Positions 24,828 to 38,726 are shown, counted from the stretch's first letter. The stretch is 64,000 bases of DNA from Phaseolus vulgaris (GCF_000499845.2 NC_023755.2:35027565-35091564), one strand, 5' to 3'. The notes: a model not told the origin generated them from the letters alone. Program-made: numbers and translations.

Positions 24828-27800
24828 ATGGCCAACCAAAACACCCTTCCTCTCTACCAAAAAGTATGGCTGAAACACACCTTCTCAAGAGCAGTGGATT
24901 CCCTCATCTTCTTCCTCCTCCTTATGCTTCTTGGTTATCGTGTTTTCTCCTATCACCACTATTCTTTCCCATGGTTTGTTGCATTTCTATGCGAGTCATG
25001 GTTCACCATCACTTGGATCACCACCATTTCCACAAAATGGACTCCTGCACAAACCATCACTCACCTTAACCATCTCTTGCAAAGGTAAACCTTTCGCTCT
25101 TCTCTGAATTGCTTTCTTGATTCTTTGTAGTACTCACGTGGAACTTTTCTGGACTCAGTTCTGCACTATATAAACAAAGTTTACTAGATTTTGATTATTT
25201 ATTTATATACATTTGAAAATAACTTTCAATTAATCAAGATATTACTTTTATATTGAACATCAGTTAAAGATTTAAAAGTTAAGTTTTGTTTGAAATTTAG
25301 AGGTTAAATGTGTTTTTTATGATTTTAATATTTTTGTAAAAAAGTGTTTTTTTTTTTTAATTCTTGAATGAAATTAATGATTTTTCTGTATCAGGGTAGG
25401 TGAGCTTCCACAAGTGGACGTGTTTGTGACAACAGCAGATCCTGTGCTTGAGCCACCTATAATCACAGTGAACACTGTGTTGTCTCTTTTAGCCCTAGAT
25501 TACCCTGCTAACAAGCTAGCTTGCTATGTTTCTGATGATGGTTGTTCTCCTCTTATCTACCATGCCCTTGTGGAAGCCACCAAATTTGCTAAACTTTGGG
25601 TACCTTTCTGTAAGAAGTACAATGTACAAGTTAGAGCACCCTTTAGATACTTTTCTGAGGAAGCCACGGTAGAGAAGAGTGACTTCCCAGAGTTTCAACA
25701 AGAATGGTTAAAAATGAAGGTAACTTAATTCATGGTATCAGTCGTTTTGTGTACCATAAGAGAAAGGTTATTTACAAAGATTGATATAATACTGCTTCTC
25801 TTTTCTTGTAATGCAAGAAAAACAATATTTATTATGTTTCCTCTTTCTTTCTTTCATGTATCTATTAAATGGGTAAGAAGGTAAAATTGAAGTGTAGATT
25901 TGTGTTCTTAATTTTCAGGAAGAGTATGAAGAACTTAGCTGTAAAATTCAGAATGCTTCGCAAGAGTTGAATGCGTGTCCACTCGTTGGAGAATATGAAG
26001 TTTTCTCGAAAACACAGATGAGAGATCACCCATCCATAATTAAGGTACATTGCATGCATCAAGCATTTTTGTAAATATTCATACATTACATATTATTGGT
26101 GTTGGCAATATTATTTCGCTAGCATTGTGAATCACAGTTTTTGAAATGCCAAAGTTTCTTATCTAATCACTGAATCATATCATGATATTATAATAATTAA
26201 TCACAAACATGAAGGAGTACAAGAGTAAATGTCCACTTTGTCTTTTTCAACAATAATATAACAGCAATGTTTCATGTTATGCTGGCAGGTACTATGGGAG
26301 AACAAAGAAGGTCTTTCAGATGGAGTACCTAACATAATCTACATATCTCGAGAAAAAAGGCCTCAACATCCTCATCATTACAAAGCTGGTGCCATGAATG
26401 TGTTGGTAAAATTTATTGGATCTAATCAAATATCTCTTTATCACAAGTTACTTCTTTCTTATGATCTAAAACTTCCCATCATTTGTAATTGGAACAGACA
26501 AGAATTTCAGGGTTGATGACAAATGCTCCCTATATCCTAAACGTAGATTGTGACATGTATGTGAACAATCCCAAGATTGCACAACACGCCTTGTGCATTT
26601 TGCTGGATCCAAAGGGAGAAAAAGAAGTTGCATTTGTTCAATGTCCACAAAGATTCTATGATACAGTAAAGGATGATGCTTATGGAAATCAGCTGGTGGC
26701 TTTGCCTATGGTGTGTCAAATCATTCACCAAACAAATTTACATTCTGAGAAACCTAGTAATAGGTTTATGTGTGAGAAATAAATTTAGGATTCATATTTT
26801 GTGTGATGCAGTACATAGGAGGTGGATTTGCAGGACTTCAGGGGATTATATACGCAGGAACAAATTGCTTTCACAGAAGAAAGGTTCTTTACGGCCTTTC
26901 TCCTGATCATGACATTCAAACTGCAAAGAAGGATTTTGGTTTCATTGATGGTACTTCTTAAAATGTTATCTGAGATTCACTAAGTTTACATGCTGTCAGA
27001 AATTCTCAAATGAATATAATTGTTGAAGCAAAACATGTGACTTAATCTGTTGCATATATTGTGCAGGAACATTATCAGAAAAGAAAACAGTGCAAATATT
27101 TGGAGCTTCAAAAGGGTTTGTTGAATCAGCTAATCATGCTTTAGAAGAGATGGCATTTACTCCCAATCATAACCTTTTCAAATCTCTCGATCGTGAGGCA
27201 GCGAACCAAATTTCTACTTGTGATTATGAAAACAGCACCGAATGGGGTAAACAGGTGAGAAATAAAAAACAATATTCAACTTGTTACTGCTACAAAATAC
27301 CACCAAATACAAAACAAGATATTTGGTTTTTATCACACTTTAGAAAGAAAAGAAAAAAACATGTTCTCAAAAGCTTATTCTTAAGATATTTGACATAGGT
27401 ATTAAATTATTTACACACTAAACTCGGTATGGAGATTTGTCTTTATAAAATTTTGGTATGTATGGTGCTAATATATAGTGGAGAAAAAAAGAGTGTAAAC
27501 TATGTGTGTACTAATAGTATAATTGGTATTTACATTGTTATTCTATCATAAAAAACATATATGTTAAATTTGTTGACTTGTACTATCACCCTTCATAAAA
27601 AACGGAAACTTTTATTGTTGAAATGCATAGAAATTAAACTCAAAAAATATTGATGGTAATTGGTAAACTGGTAAGTGTTCTTTTTATGTAAAAAGTGTTT
27701 AGTATGTTGACTAATGAGAATTTGTTAGGTGGGATGGTTATATGGATCAACATCAGAGGATGTACTTACTGGGCTGCTAATGCATAGAAAAGGTTGGAGA

Positions 27801-28823
27801 TCTGAAGTTTGTTCACCAGATCCAATGGCCTTCATGGGCTGTTCACCTCAAGATAACCTGGGCCAAATGGCCCAACATAAGAGGTGGTCTTCAGGGTTGT
27901 TTGACATTTTCCTGAGCAGCCACTGTCCAATTTTTGGCACTCTATTTGGTAAGCTCCAATTCAGAGAGTGCTTGGCATATATTTGGCTCACCAATTGGGC
28001 CTTGCGATCAGTCCCTGAAATATCTTATGCACTTCTCCCTGCCTACTGCATCATTACCAATTCCAGTTTCTTGCCCAATAAGGTAAGCTCAAACACATCT
28101 TTTTTCTTCTTCTAATCTGTGTCTGGTTTTGTATTCCAAAATTCAAATCATGATTTATGCAAACACTTGACTGCCCAAATTATAATTCATGAACTTGTAC
28201 AGGAAAAAATGCTTGTTTTGCAAATTTTAGCTTTCTAGCTTAGAAAACATCATTTGATGCTAGAATTGTGTGTAAACGTGGTGGTGCAGGAACTGGGCAT
28301 GTGGTTCCCTGTCAGTGTATTTGTGGTGTACAACGTAGGTACTTTATCAGAGCACTTGATGTCAGGGTTGTCAGCTCGAACATGGTGGAACAACCAGAGA
28401 ATGGGAAGAATAACAACCATGACTTCATGCTTCTTAGGATTTTTGGACATCCTCCTTAAGCGCTTAAGGATATCTGACACTGTCTTTGAAATAACAAAGA
28501 AAGACCAACCTTCTTCTAACAATGAAAACGTGGGTAGGTTCATATTCAACAAGTCTCCCATTTTTGTACCTGGCACAACCATTTTGCTCATTCAACTCAC
28601 AGCACTAGTTACTGCTTTGTGGGGGTGGCAACAACTTAAAAATGATGGTGCATATGGGCTAGGTGAGGTGTTTTGCAGTGCTTATGTGGTTCTCTGCTAT
28701 TTGCCTTTGTTGAAAGGACTGTTTGGGATAGGAAAATATGGAATTCCCTTATCCACAATAAGCAAGGCAACTGTGCTAGCTTTCTTCTTCGTTCAACTCT
28801 GTCGGAGTACCATTACCAAGTGA
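24828..28823 (+). CDS. CSLB/CSLH: Cellulose synthase-like protein, CslB/CslH type (complete)
   Basis: Nine exons: 24828-25084, 25395-25719, 25919-26044, 26289-26405, 26498-26710, 26812-26950, 27067-27254, 27729-28082, 28290-28823; total 2,253 bp, 750 aa, the usual CslB/H length. Processive GT2 enzyme of Golgi membranes building a wall glucan. Two helices lie near residues 22-42 and 47-67; then [10 protein letters not shown] (93-102), DDG (133-135), DCD (292-294), SED (464-466) and QHKRW (504-508, the QxxRW motif), and several C-terminal membrane segments. All catalytic acids are present. The absence of the zinc-finger N-terminus of CesA and the HHYKAGAMN and NVDCDMY blocks place it with Csl rather than CesA. 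CslB and CslH are sister groups and I cannot separate them by eye. Its 3' end faces the hydroperoxide lyase gene 465 bases away. A start at 24828 gives the family-like leader [11 protein letters not shown]. Confidence 0.95.
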
Positions 28824-29288
28824 TCAGTTTTCACTTGGTCCATTTGGATGTGTTTGTAATTCCTAGGTTTCTTTGAAATATGTTCATATCGCACAAGTAT
28901 GTAGTATTGAGTTTTGACCGAACACGGAATGGCATCAAGTCGTACCAATGGCAAACCTTAGTTTTATCAAGTTTAATCATACTTTTACTTCAGATTTTCT
29001 TTTGATAGGTTAAATGTGACTTTCCATAATCATTAGATTATAAGAAAAAAACAAGAGAACAGCTTTTTTTTTTATGTTTTAGCTTCTGAAGCAATTGTTT
29101 TAGTTTCCACACACACTTTAATTCATCTTTTTATGGTGCACATTTCTTAGTAGCAATTATTTTAGATCCAAGTGAAGGTAGATCATAACCTTGCATTTAT
29201 ACTATTTGATAAAAAGATATCATTCTCAGCACGTGTGTGCATAGATAAAGTAGGATCTCCACGTGGAAATACAAATGTAGCCTTGAGT
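28824..29288. other. Shared 3' flank between convergent Csl and HPL genes
   Basis: 465 bases that must hold both 3' UTRs and polyadenylation sites, so the transcripts may overlap. No other feature seen. Confidence 0.6.
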
Positions 29289-32200
29289 TCAGCTAGCCTT
29301 TTGAAGGGCGGTGATGGAACTGCCATCGCCGTTGATGGAATCATACCTGCGAAACAGGTAAGCCACAATCAAGGACGCAGTGAGGGTGACGACGTCTTTC
29401 CCCGCGCACTGTTTATTGGAGAGAGTGGGGGACCCACTTTGAGGCCCATTGGACCAGTACAAGTAGTCCAGCAACTGGGCCCCTTTTTCCTCCGTGAACC
29501 GGTCCGGCTTGAAGCGGTCCGGTTCGTCGAAGATGAGAGAGTCTCTCATCACGAGCTTCTGGAAGCCGCATAGCAACTCCCCCTTCTTCACATCGTAAAC
29601 GGAGTCGTGAGAGGTCAAACGGAAGTCCTTTCGGGCGCGGCCGAACTGCAGCGGAACCGGAGGGTTCATACGCAGCGTTTCGTAGACCACCGATTGGACG
29701 AGTGGCATCTCTTTGACGGAGTCAAAGGTGAGCGTTGAGCCGCCGTTTTCCCTGGCTTCCTTCTTCAGCTTCTCCTGCAACGCGGAGTTACTCGCTATGG
29801 CATCAATCAAACTTGGAAGGAAAATGGAGAAGCCCCCGTAGGAGTTGAACCCTAGCACGAAGAGCAAGTTGTGGATTGCTTCTTCTTGGGTCAACCCGAA
29901 CCCGACTTCGCCTCTGTTTATGGTATCCTTCCCTGTTACTTGCATCAGTCAGTGCATGCACATCAAAACTTCGGCAAACATTATAATTTATTTTAACTTT
30001 CACCTAATCATTTTCAACATTCTTTTTTTGCTTTAAAACACTGATAAAAATATTATTAGTCCTTCAAAATAGCCATTTGATGATTATTGTTAATGGTAGT
30101 ACAAAAATGAGTGTGAAAATTGAATGGCAAATAGGAAAATAAAAGCAGGACCTTGTTGCTTGACGAAGTTATAGAGGTTGTTGTAGTCTCCGCTAACGAG
30201 AAAGAAAGGGTAAGCGAAGGAATGGAGGAAGATTTCTTCGAGAGGTTGGAGTATGCCGATGCTGACAGTGGGGAGGAGCTGAAGGGCAAGCCATCGGTTG
30301 AGCATGGCAGAGCCTGAGTCTGCGATTTTGGGGTCACGAGATGGGTCTGCACCTGCGAGAACTTTGCAGAGGAAAGTGAAGAGAAATTGTTGTAAAGGGG
30401 AGAAATAGGAGACAGATGAAGAATTTGAGAGTGTTGATTCGATGTTGTCCCACAGTATGTCAAGATTGGACACTAGTTCAGATACCCATATGCTCGAGCT
30501 TCGTTTCAGGATATCCATTAGGTAGCTCTTCACCTGCATGCCCATTAATCATGGATCAACCCTTCTAACACAAACAAAAATATCTCATCTTCATTCTTCT
30601 GGGAACTCACTTACGCTTATTCCACGTGAAATCAATAATTTACTCGGGTACTATTTTAACATTTTTATTGTACCCAATCAATATTACTCGAGTCTCTCTC
30701 CAACTAAATCACTCTATTGGAATCATTCTTAAATCTTCGTCTTTAACAAACTCTATCAAGAAATGTAAATGAAGATCAATTCTTAAGGGCACAATCGGGT
30801 CTGAAATGGGTAACAAAAAACCAATTAACTCCCTTAAAAAGGACAGTAATTTTAATAACAAATAAGAGATTTCGAAAAGTCCCACATCCATTGCAAATCA
30901 CAATAGATCGGTGCTTGAAAATTTTACAGGAAAAAAATAAGGTGAAAAATAGTACTGGCTTAGACTTAGATTTATAAAGTGTGACAAAGAATATAAAATA
31001 CCACCCAAGAACCAGAATTTACATGTTTAAGAGTCAGAATTTACAGAGTGAGTTTGTTAAGTCTAATAAATTAGTTACTAGTTTATAAATGAATTTGACT
31101 ATTACTAAAGTGTTTGAGTAATTTATGTTAGAAGTATTTATACTTTATGTAACTTATTTAATTTTGTTCAATATTATGTTTGTATATTTTAATATATTTT
31201 CTTATTATTCTTTATTTTTTAATATTTTTTTACTATTTTTAATTTATTTTTATCAATTATTATCTATTTCAATTTTAAGGAAATAATTAATTATTTTTGA
31301 TAGATTATTTTTTTAATTTATTATACAATTCAAATTAAAAAAAATTATAAATGTTTCATTACTTGGTGCTATGTGTAAATTTATACGATAAAACTCTACA
31401 AAAAAATCAATATAACAATAAATTAAATTAAAAAAATGATCATAAAGTAATTAGAAATTAAATTTGATTAACACTCTTTTTATTGACTCATTTAAATAAA
31501 ATGATGCGTCCAAATAAAAAAATACATACAACTTTTAAAAAATAGATAAAAAATACTAAAAAGTTGAATAAAATTTAATTATTTTAAAGAAATATAAAAT
31601 TATAAGTATATATACTAATAGATTTTTATTTAGTAACACAAATTTTATAATTATATTTTTTGTCCATTTATATTTATATACTGGTTTACTAAATACTTCT
31701 TATCCAATACATTAATTTAATAAGAATCTTATAAGTTAAGAATTTATTAAATATAATCAGATAGTATGGTGAATCACAATTTTAATATTATAATCCCACC
31801 AATTAACTCATTCTATTAGGTAAAAATAACAGCTTTAATATACTATAGATTGATACTCAAACAAATAGTAATTAAATGTGCTCAAACATCCGAAGCTCAT
31901 AATAACTAAACAAGCTCATACATTCACGATGTAGTTTCAGGATACAATCCAATTATGCGATCCATAAAGTAATATTGTTTTTAGCTAAAAGTTCACTAAA
32001 TAATTATTATTGAAAGAAATTGGGATTTCATAAAACTAACCTGAAAGAGAAATGAAAAAGACAACAACGAAGTTTATGTTTCAAAGATATTTAATTGTTT
32101 AATGATATTTAAGAGAATTAATTTTAACGTGATTGTTGAAATCTTCATTATAATAATTTTATTTAATTTAAATTTATAAATGCACGTCCAACAACCTATG

Positions 32201-34807
32201 AAACTCAGACACTCCTCCTAAATGGTGTGTCGATGTCCGATACACTCATATGACACATGTAGCATGTAGGACACGTATCTTTGAAGTGTCCAATTCAAAA
32301 AGTATTTGTTATATTTCTAACAATTTTAGTACGGTTCTAACACAATTTTAAAAAAAAAAAATACATTAATTTTCTAAAAGACAAACTTTATTGTATAAAT
32401 TATTATTATAATTATAAAAATAAAAAACAACTCCATGTGAACCAGTCATGAAAGACATCTTTCTACTTCAAAAAATAATCTGAAACATACTTGTGTACAT
32501 AAATTTTTATTGTCAATTTATATAATTTATAATTATATAATATATAGATTTGTGTGTGGATCTTATATTTTAGAAATTGTATGTATTTTCGTATCGGTAT
32601 CGTATAAGTGTCCGTGTCATTACTACATAGAGAACGACTAATATCTATCAATTTTTCAATAGACAAATAAATCCTCATTCAATTTTCTGAAAATTCGCTC
32701 TTCTCGGAAAAAGACTAAAACATGTTTTTTTTTTCTAAAAACATAAATTAAGAGAATATATTTTAGCCTTTGTGAAATACAGTGAAAGAGAGAGGTTTAA
32801 CTGTGATAAATATTTTTTTAGTTCTTGATTCCATTTAATATTATTAAATTTACATTAAAAAAGCTGACAAATTTACTTATTATCTATACAACTTAACTTC
32901 TTATTGATGCGCTAATATTATTAAAACAAGTAAAGATTTATACATTGTTACTATATCAAATTTAAACCATTCAAAAAATCAAACTTAAACTCTTTTATGA
33001 GCGTATAGTTCACACAAACAAAATTTCTTACCTACCCAACTATGTTGAAAAACAGAAATTCAAATTACTAATTTTTTCCAATTCAATTTATATGGATATT
33101 TAAAAAAAATGTACTTAAGTAACACACACTTATTTTGCTGAGAAAAAAAACACTTATTTTAAGTAATACAATGACATGTATAACCTTTCTCTAAAGCATT
33201 AGCTCAATTAGGAAAGGATAAAACTTGGATATAATTTTTAAGTATTTTATCAAGGTTTTATTTTCGTAATAAAAATTGTATTTCAAGATTCCGGAAGTAG
33301 ATAAAAATTTAATGTTAATTAAAGAACATTTAACAAACTATACAACATTTTTTTTTCATTTCTTTGACTTAAAGTTTGAACTATATCCAACAACACAAAT
33401 GAAGGCTTTTCATTAAAGTGGCGCCAATTCACTTTGTAAGTACAAAAATAGTAAAAAAAAAATTACGACTTGTGTTAAAACAAGTTCTGTTATTTTCATT
33501 TAACATTCAATTATTTTCAAGTAAATTCTTCCTACATCCAAAATTATTTTTTAACCTGCATCCAACACAATTTTAAAATTCCAAACCTACCCTCTATTTC
33601 AAAATGAAAATCCAGAATAAAAAATAATACATTTTAAAAAAATAGATTTGGAATAATTTTTTGTGTTCTGAAAATAAAAATCCCAAAAAAAATTCAAAAA
33701 CTAATTCCGAATAAGAAAATCCGTAATAAAAAAATAATATTTTTATCTAACAATTGTCTTATTTTCATGAGGATTGATAATTTTACACCCAATGCTCCAA
33801 ATTACATTCATCTTATCTATTATTTTACAAAAATACCTCTATCATATCAGTAATTCAACACTTAAAAAAAAATTGTAATTTGGAGAGAAAAAAAAAATGA
33901 GATGTCAAAAAATTATTTTTCTATTTTCATTTAACACTCATCAGTGAAATGAAAGTAAGAAACTATGACCACATAATAATAATCCACTTAGACATGGTAC
34001 AGTGTACATTCAGTGAACTGTGATGTCTCAGTTAACTAGTCCCTATTATCCCCACACTCTCTCTACCCACACATTTTTTCATTTCAATTTTTTTCCAAGC
34101 GTTTCACAAAACAAACGATAGAAAAAACCTATGGCACACGTTATTATTATTTTTATTCAAAAACCGATAATCCCACATTTTTCTTTTTCTCTTTCTTTTA
34201 TTCATACTATTATTTATTCGCAGTGAAAAACAGTACCTCCCTGACGAAAGAAAAAATCTAACTGAAACTTCAATTTCTTAACCTAAATAACGCAAATTCA
34301 TAATTCAGAAACAAAATTGAATGAATAAATGAAGAAGAAGAAGAAGAAGAAGAAGAGTACCTTGGAATGTTGAGGTTCGGAGGTGTCCTGGTACACGCCG
34401 ACCCTGATTTTTCCGGTGAAGTTGACGTCGGGGACAAAGTCTCCGATGAGAACGTCCTTCTTGTCGACGAGGTCCAGGTCGAAGAGGTGGGAGAAGGATT
34501 TGACATCGAGAACTGCGATGACGTTGGGATTAACGTTGGTGAAGAAGGGGAAGGAGGGAGGAACATTGGTGCGGAACACCGTGCTCTTGTACTTCTCCAT
34601 TCGCTTCTTGAAGAAGCTCTCCGGCTTCTGGAACCAGAAGTAGTCCAGTCGATCCGACAAGGGGCCAAGCAACGGTAACCCATAACTTCCTGGAATCTGC
34701 CGGATCGGGAGCTCCGTCGCAATTGCCGCCTTTGCGAGAGATGGCGGTGGCAATGACATGGTGAAGGAGGGAAGGTGTTTGGGTGTGGTGCTATTGCTCT
34801 GAAGCAA
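29289..34807 (-). CDS. HPL: Fatty acid 13-hydroperoxide lyase (cytochrome P450 CYP74B)
   Basis: Three exons on the minus strand: 34807-34361, 30533-30152, 29938-29289; 1,479 bp, 492 aa. It cleaves 13-hydroperoxides of linoleic and linolenic acid into C6 aldehydes (green-leaf volatiles) and C12 oxo-acids, without O2 or reductase. Evidence: an IRQIPGSYGLPLLGPL proline region near residues 35-50; the modified I-helix HNLLFVLGFNSYGGF (299-313) with Asn308, typical of CYP74B rather than allene oxide synthase; ExxR as YETLR (362-366); and the haem loop NGPQSGSPTLSNKQCAGKD with Cys454 and the CYP74 insertion. KQCA instead of KQCP at the ligand is the HPL pattern. A short Ser/Ala-rich leader may target plastids; Met17 is an alternative start. 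Intron 1 is 3.8 kb, and a (CTT)n tract follows its donor directly. Confidence 0.95.
30534..34360 (-). other. 3.8-kb intron 1 of HPL
   Basis: AT-rich. It carries a (GAA)n/(CTT)n tract beginning 5 bases after the splice donor (about 34330-34355), a block around 32195-32290 and 32580-32640 rich in GTGTCC/GGACAC words that looks like a degraded dispersed repeat, and a stretch at about 33525-33850 with TTCTTCCTACATCCAAAATT and CCTGCATCCAA that recalls the ends of the MITE at 14144-14719. No exon of another gene recognised. Confidence 0.5.
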
Positions 34808-35759
34808 TAATGAGGAGGAATGAAGTGTTAAGATATTATTATTATTAGGAAAAATATTGTTTTACAATTTCTTTTTCACTCACATCTACTTTATAATTTA
34901 ATATATTAATAAAATATTATATTATAATAATCACAATTAATATAGATAAAATATTACAATACCATAATAATTTTTAGAGTTATGTAATGATTGGAAGAGA
35001 AATGATAAGATGTAAAAGTATGATGTTTTTTTATTATTATTGTTGTGTGATAAGAGAAATTGCGATAAGGGTGGGGCATCCCATCTCTTTGTCGGGACTC
35101 TTTTGAGTTTCATGTGTTAAATGTGTATACTGTAGTCCTATCATCTTTCTATATTCTTCATTTTTGTGGTAGAGAAGAACAAAAATTAAAAGTGAAAAAA
35201 ATAAAAGAAAGAAAAATTCTTTGATTGGAAAATTAAATTAGTTTATTTATCTTTATAATTATATTCACTGTTAATAATTTTATTATTATGATAATTTAAA
35301 AAACCAAAATGTTAAAGAAACAAATTCATAATGGATTATGTTGCTCTCATATTTCATTGTGATCGTGTAAGGTTAAAACTTATGATTTTTTTTTCCACAA
35401 AATAATAGATAATCATGTCAAACAACTTTTCACACACATTTCACAAGAAAATCTTTATAGTTGGCTAGTTCAAACATTTTTTCCTTCGTTTTTTTTCATA
35501 AATATTTTTTTCTCCTCTCTCCTGTGTTAAAAAAAATATCTATAAAACACATCAACAACTTAAAATTTGAGTTTCATAAGAATTTCACATTAAAAAGGTA
35601 TATTAACATAAAATTGTGAGGTATGTCTCTTTAAAGCTTCATCGAAGATAAAATATGAATCGAGAAAAATGAGTACATGTCTTTAACTGTAATAGAAATT
35701 TGAGGTGAGTAATATTTCACATCTTTGGTACATATTTTTCTGATAAAAATTTTAAGTGA
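34808..35759. other. HPL upstream region
   Basis: AT-rich. An ATT trinucleotide run lies about 30 bases from the start codon. The promoter should be here, but no element can be called with confidence. Confidence 0.4.
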
Positions 35760-37440
35760 TAAATTTCACTAGACGCTACGTTTGTATCCAAAAGGATCCT
35801 TCCTAATTAGTTGGAAACTTTCCATCGACCTTTCTTGCATCGATGTGCATTCTCCATACAAGGTCTCCTTTCTCAAAGATTCTCGATTTTACCTTGGAAA
35901 TATACCTCTATGTTGCCCTAAGCATGCATGCTTCTTCTCTTATTCGGCTTTTGTCTCTGAATTCAATAATTAGGTTGAGGCTAACCATCAGGCTTTCTTG
36001 GTTCAACTTCAGATCAAACATTTTCTCTCTCAAAGAAGGCTCTCCCATTTCCACAAGAATCATGGCCTCATTGTTGTATGTCAAGCTATATGGGGTTTCT
36101 TGGGTGGTTGTTTGAGGCGTGCATCAGTAAGCCCAAAATACCTCTATTAACTTCTCTATCCATCTTCCCTTTGAGGACTCGAGTAGCTTCTTGAGTTTGT
36201 TCGAAATGACTTTGTTGGCAGTCTTTGCTTGCATGTTGGTTTGTGAATGCCCTATCGAGCTAGTGATAGGCTTTATGTCGAGTTCCTCGTAACAAGTTAC
36301 TAACCCTCAGTCGATGAACTGTCATATGTTATCTATGATGATCGTGTGAGGGCATATGTTCTACCAAACAAAATTTTGCAAATTTTTTGTCGAGATTGAC
36401 ACGAGTGGTTTGACTCCAATCCACTTTGTGAAATAGTCGACTCCTACCAAAATAAATTTGCATTATCCCTTCCCCGAACTAAAGGGTCCAATAATGTCCC
36501 CATACAAAAAATGGTCATAGGGACAAGATGTGATGTAATTTCTCAGGCTTCGCATGAGATAATGTGTCATGCTCTTGACACTTATGGCATTTTTTTACGT
36601 ATTATGTGCAAACCCTCTGAACGGTCGGTGAATAATAACATGTCCTCTTAACTTTGGACATCATGGTTCGTGAATGGTTCCCGTAGTCACCATAATAGAT
36701 TTCTCTTAGCACATCTTCGGCTTGGTCTAAAGAGACACACTTAAGCATTGGCTGAGTGTATCCTCTTCAAAAAAAAGTTCTTGCCCACATATGACGCAAC
36801 GTTTTCTCATGGTATTTTCTTCCTTATCCTTGTACGCTCTGTGCTCCAAGAAAGAACTTCTTGTTAGGCGTCATCCATGTGTCAACCTCGTTCATTGGCA
36901 AGCATGCGGTTTGGCCTACACTTGGGACTTTAAGTGAGACTTGTATGATCGATCGGTGATGATTTTTCTTCTTAATTGTGGAGAGTTTAGATAATAAGTC
37001 GACCCTGACGTTATTTTCCCTCTGAATGTGTTCGATGCCCACACTTTTGAACTTCGATATGAGTCCTGAGATTGTGTGGTAGTATCATTGTAATAACGAG
37101 TCCTTGACCTTGAATTCGCCTTTTACCTGACCGACCACCAACTAGGAGTCACTTTTGCATACTATTTCTCGTGCTCTCATATCGTAGGCTAAGGTAAGGT
37201 AAGACCATGATGGCCTCATACTTTGCTTGATTGTTGGTTGTTTTGAACTCAAATTTAAGACTTTTCTCAAAAAGAAGGTTCCCTGGTCCTTCCAAGACTA
37301 TGTCGATCCCGCACAATTTTTTGTTGGAAGACCTATCCAATTTGATTGTTTGTTCGACTTTGAGCTCAACTTTGTGGAAAAATATGTCAAACCTTGTGAC
37401 TTGACCGCTCCTCTTGTTCGTACCGGATATTAAACTTTGA
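35760..37440 (-). pseudogene. Degraded Ty3-gypsy pol (RNase H and integrase)
   Basis: Read on the minus strand from 37440: an RNase H start (DRSSNKKLCGIDIVLEGPGN, FKTTNNQAKYEAI, 37340-37149), its end (IQRENNVRVDLLSKL, near 37020-36970), then integrase blocks in shifting frames (for example LDIKPITSSI near 36270-36240) and a chromatin-side tail near 35800. Many stops and frame changes; no LTRs found next to it. It is not the source of the Gag-only elements in any provable way. Confidence 0.75.
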
Positions 37441-38560
37441 AAGTTTGACTAACCATCCAATGGTGTTTAACAATACATGTTTCACCTACAACAATCTTTA
37501 TTACATACGCACAAAATTTACCTATAATTAATTTTCTAATGACAATTAAAAAAAACAATACAATTAAAAACAAAGAGCTCAATTAAAAAAAATAGTTCAA
37601 AAAAACTTACTTAAATATTGACAAATAATTGACCATTTTAATGAAATTTTTCTTTTAGTTACATTTTCTTTTCATTCATAAGAATTAATATTTTATTTAA
37701 GATTATCACGATGAATTACCATTTAAATACCTATATAAAAACTTTATAACAAATTGTGTGTTTTTTAAAATCATAATTAACTATGTAAGTTAAACTCTTT
37801 GAATGAATTCATACTCGATTTCTTTTAAGACATTGATTAAGGTTAAACTAATATTGTACATATATGTCCAAGTATTAGAGTTAAGTATAAATAATCGGTG
37901 CTTTGAAGAGCACTAAAAAAATTGTGGTATTATCGATGAGTATATTTAGATAGATATACATTGATCGATAAAATGTAATTACCAATAAATATTGACCGGT
38001 AGATGATGATTTGATATCTAATTTGGGATCTGTCGATAAAGATCATTAGCTAATTAAGGAAATTATATAAAAAACCTTAAATATTATTATTAACAGATTT
38101 TAGGTCGACAAATATTAAATGTCATAAGATATGATTTATGAATTCGTCGTTAAGAACCATTCGATAATTGTAAAATACTGAATAAAGGAAAGTAAGACGT
38201 ATTGTGCCTTTTGTGGAAGAAGGAAGAATATAGCCTAGAGTGAAAATCCCAAATTCTCCCGTGACCAAAATTGGTGAGGCAAAATCAGTGAGAGAGAATT
38301 GAAAGCCTCGTGAGGTCGTCGGCGTCACAGATCTAGATTGATGAGTTCTTACATTGGGAATTTAGGGATTTATGGTTTTTGTGGTTACATGTTCCGTGTT
38401 GACTTTTCTTTATTATAATAAATTGAATGATTTGATTTTCATGAAATTGAAAAACCGAAATCAGTTAAAGGGATCATTTGATCCTTGTGATTATTTGATT
38501 TATTTTTTTTTCAGGTCTGTGACATTGTCACGGTGGGTGAATTGGTTGTAATTTGTTATT
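37441..38560. other. Gene-free AT-rich stretch
   Basis: No recognised coding sequence. The short minus-strand ORF at 38122-38328 is slightly less AT-rich than its surroundings but matches nothing I know. Confidence 0.4.
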
Positions 38561-38726
38561 ATGGTTTAATTTTGTATGTAATTTGCTTTTTAGGGTTTAA
38601 TTTGTATGTAATTTTGAATTGCATAGTTGAAACAATGTTATTCATGGTTTAATTTGTATATAATTTGTTGTTTTGGGTTTAATTTGTATGTAACTTTGAA
38701 TTGCATAGTTGAAACAAATTGGTGAA
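38561..38726. repeat. Two-copy tandem repeat, 83-bp unit
   Basis: Units at 38561-38643 and about 38644-38726 share ATGGTTTAAT, GGGTTTAATTTGTATGTAA and TTGAATTGCATAGTTGAAAC. Confidence 0.75.

Noticed and set aside
34367..34678. Plus-strand ORFs opposite HPL exon 1
   Set aside because: Acidic, low-complexity antisense frames caused by the GC-rich coding exon on the other strand.
35782..36115. Plus-strand ORFs of 63-90 codons
   Set aside because: They are antisense shadows of the degraded gypsy integrase on the minus strand.
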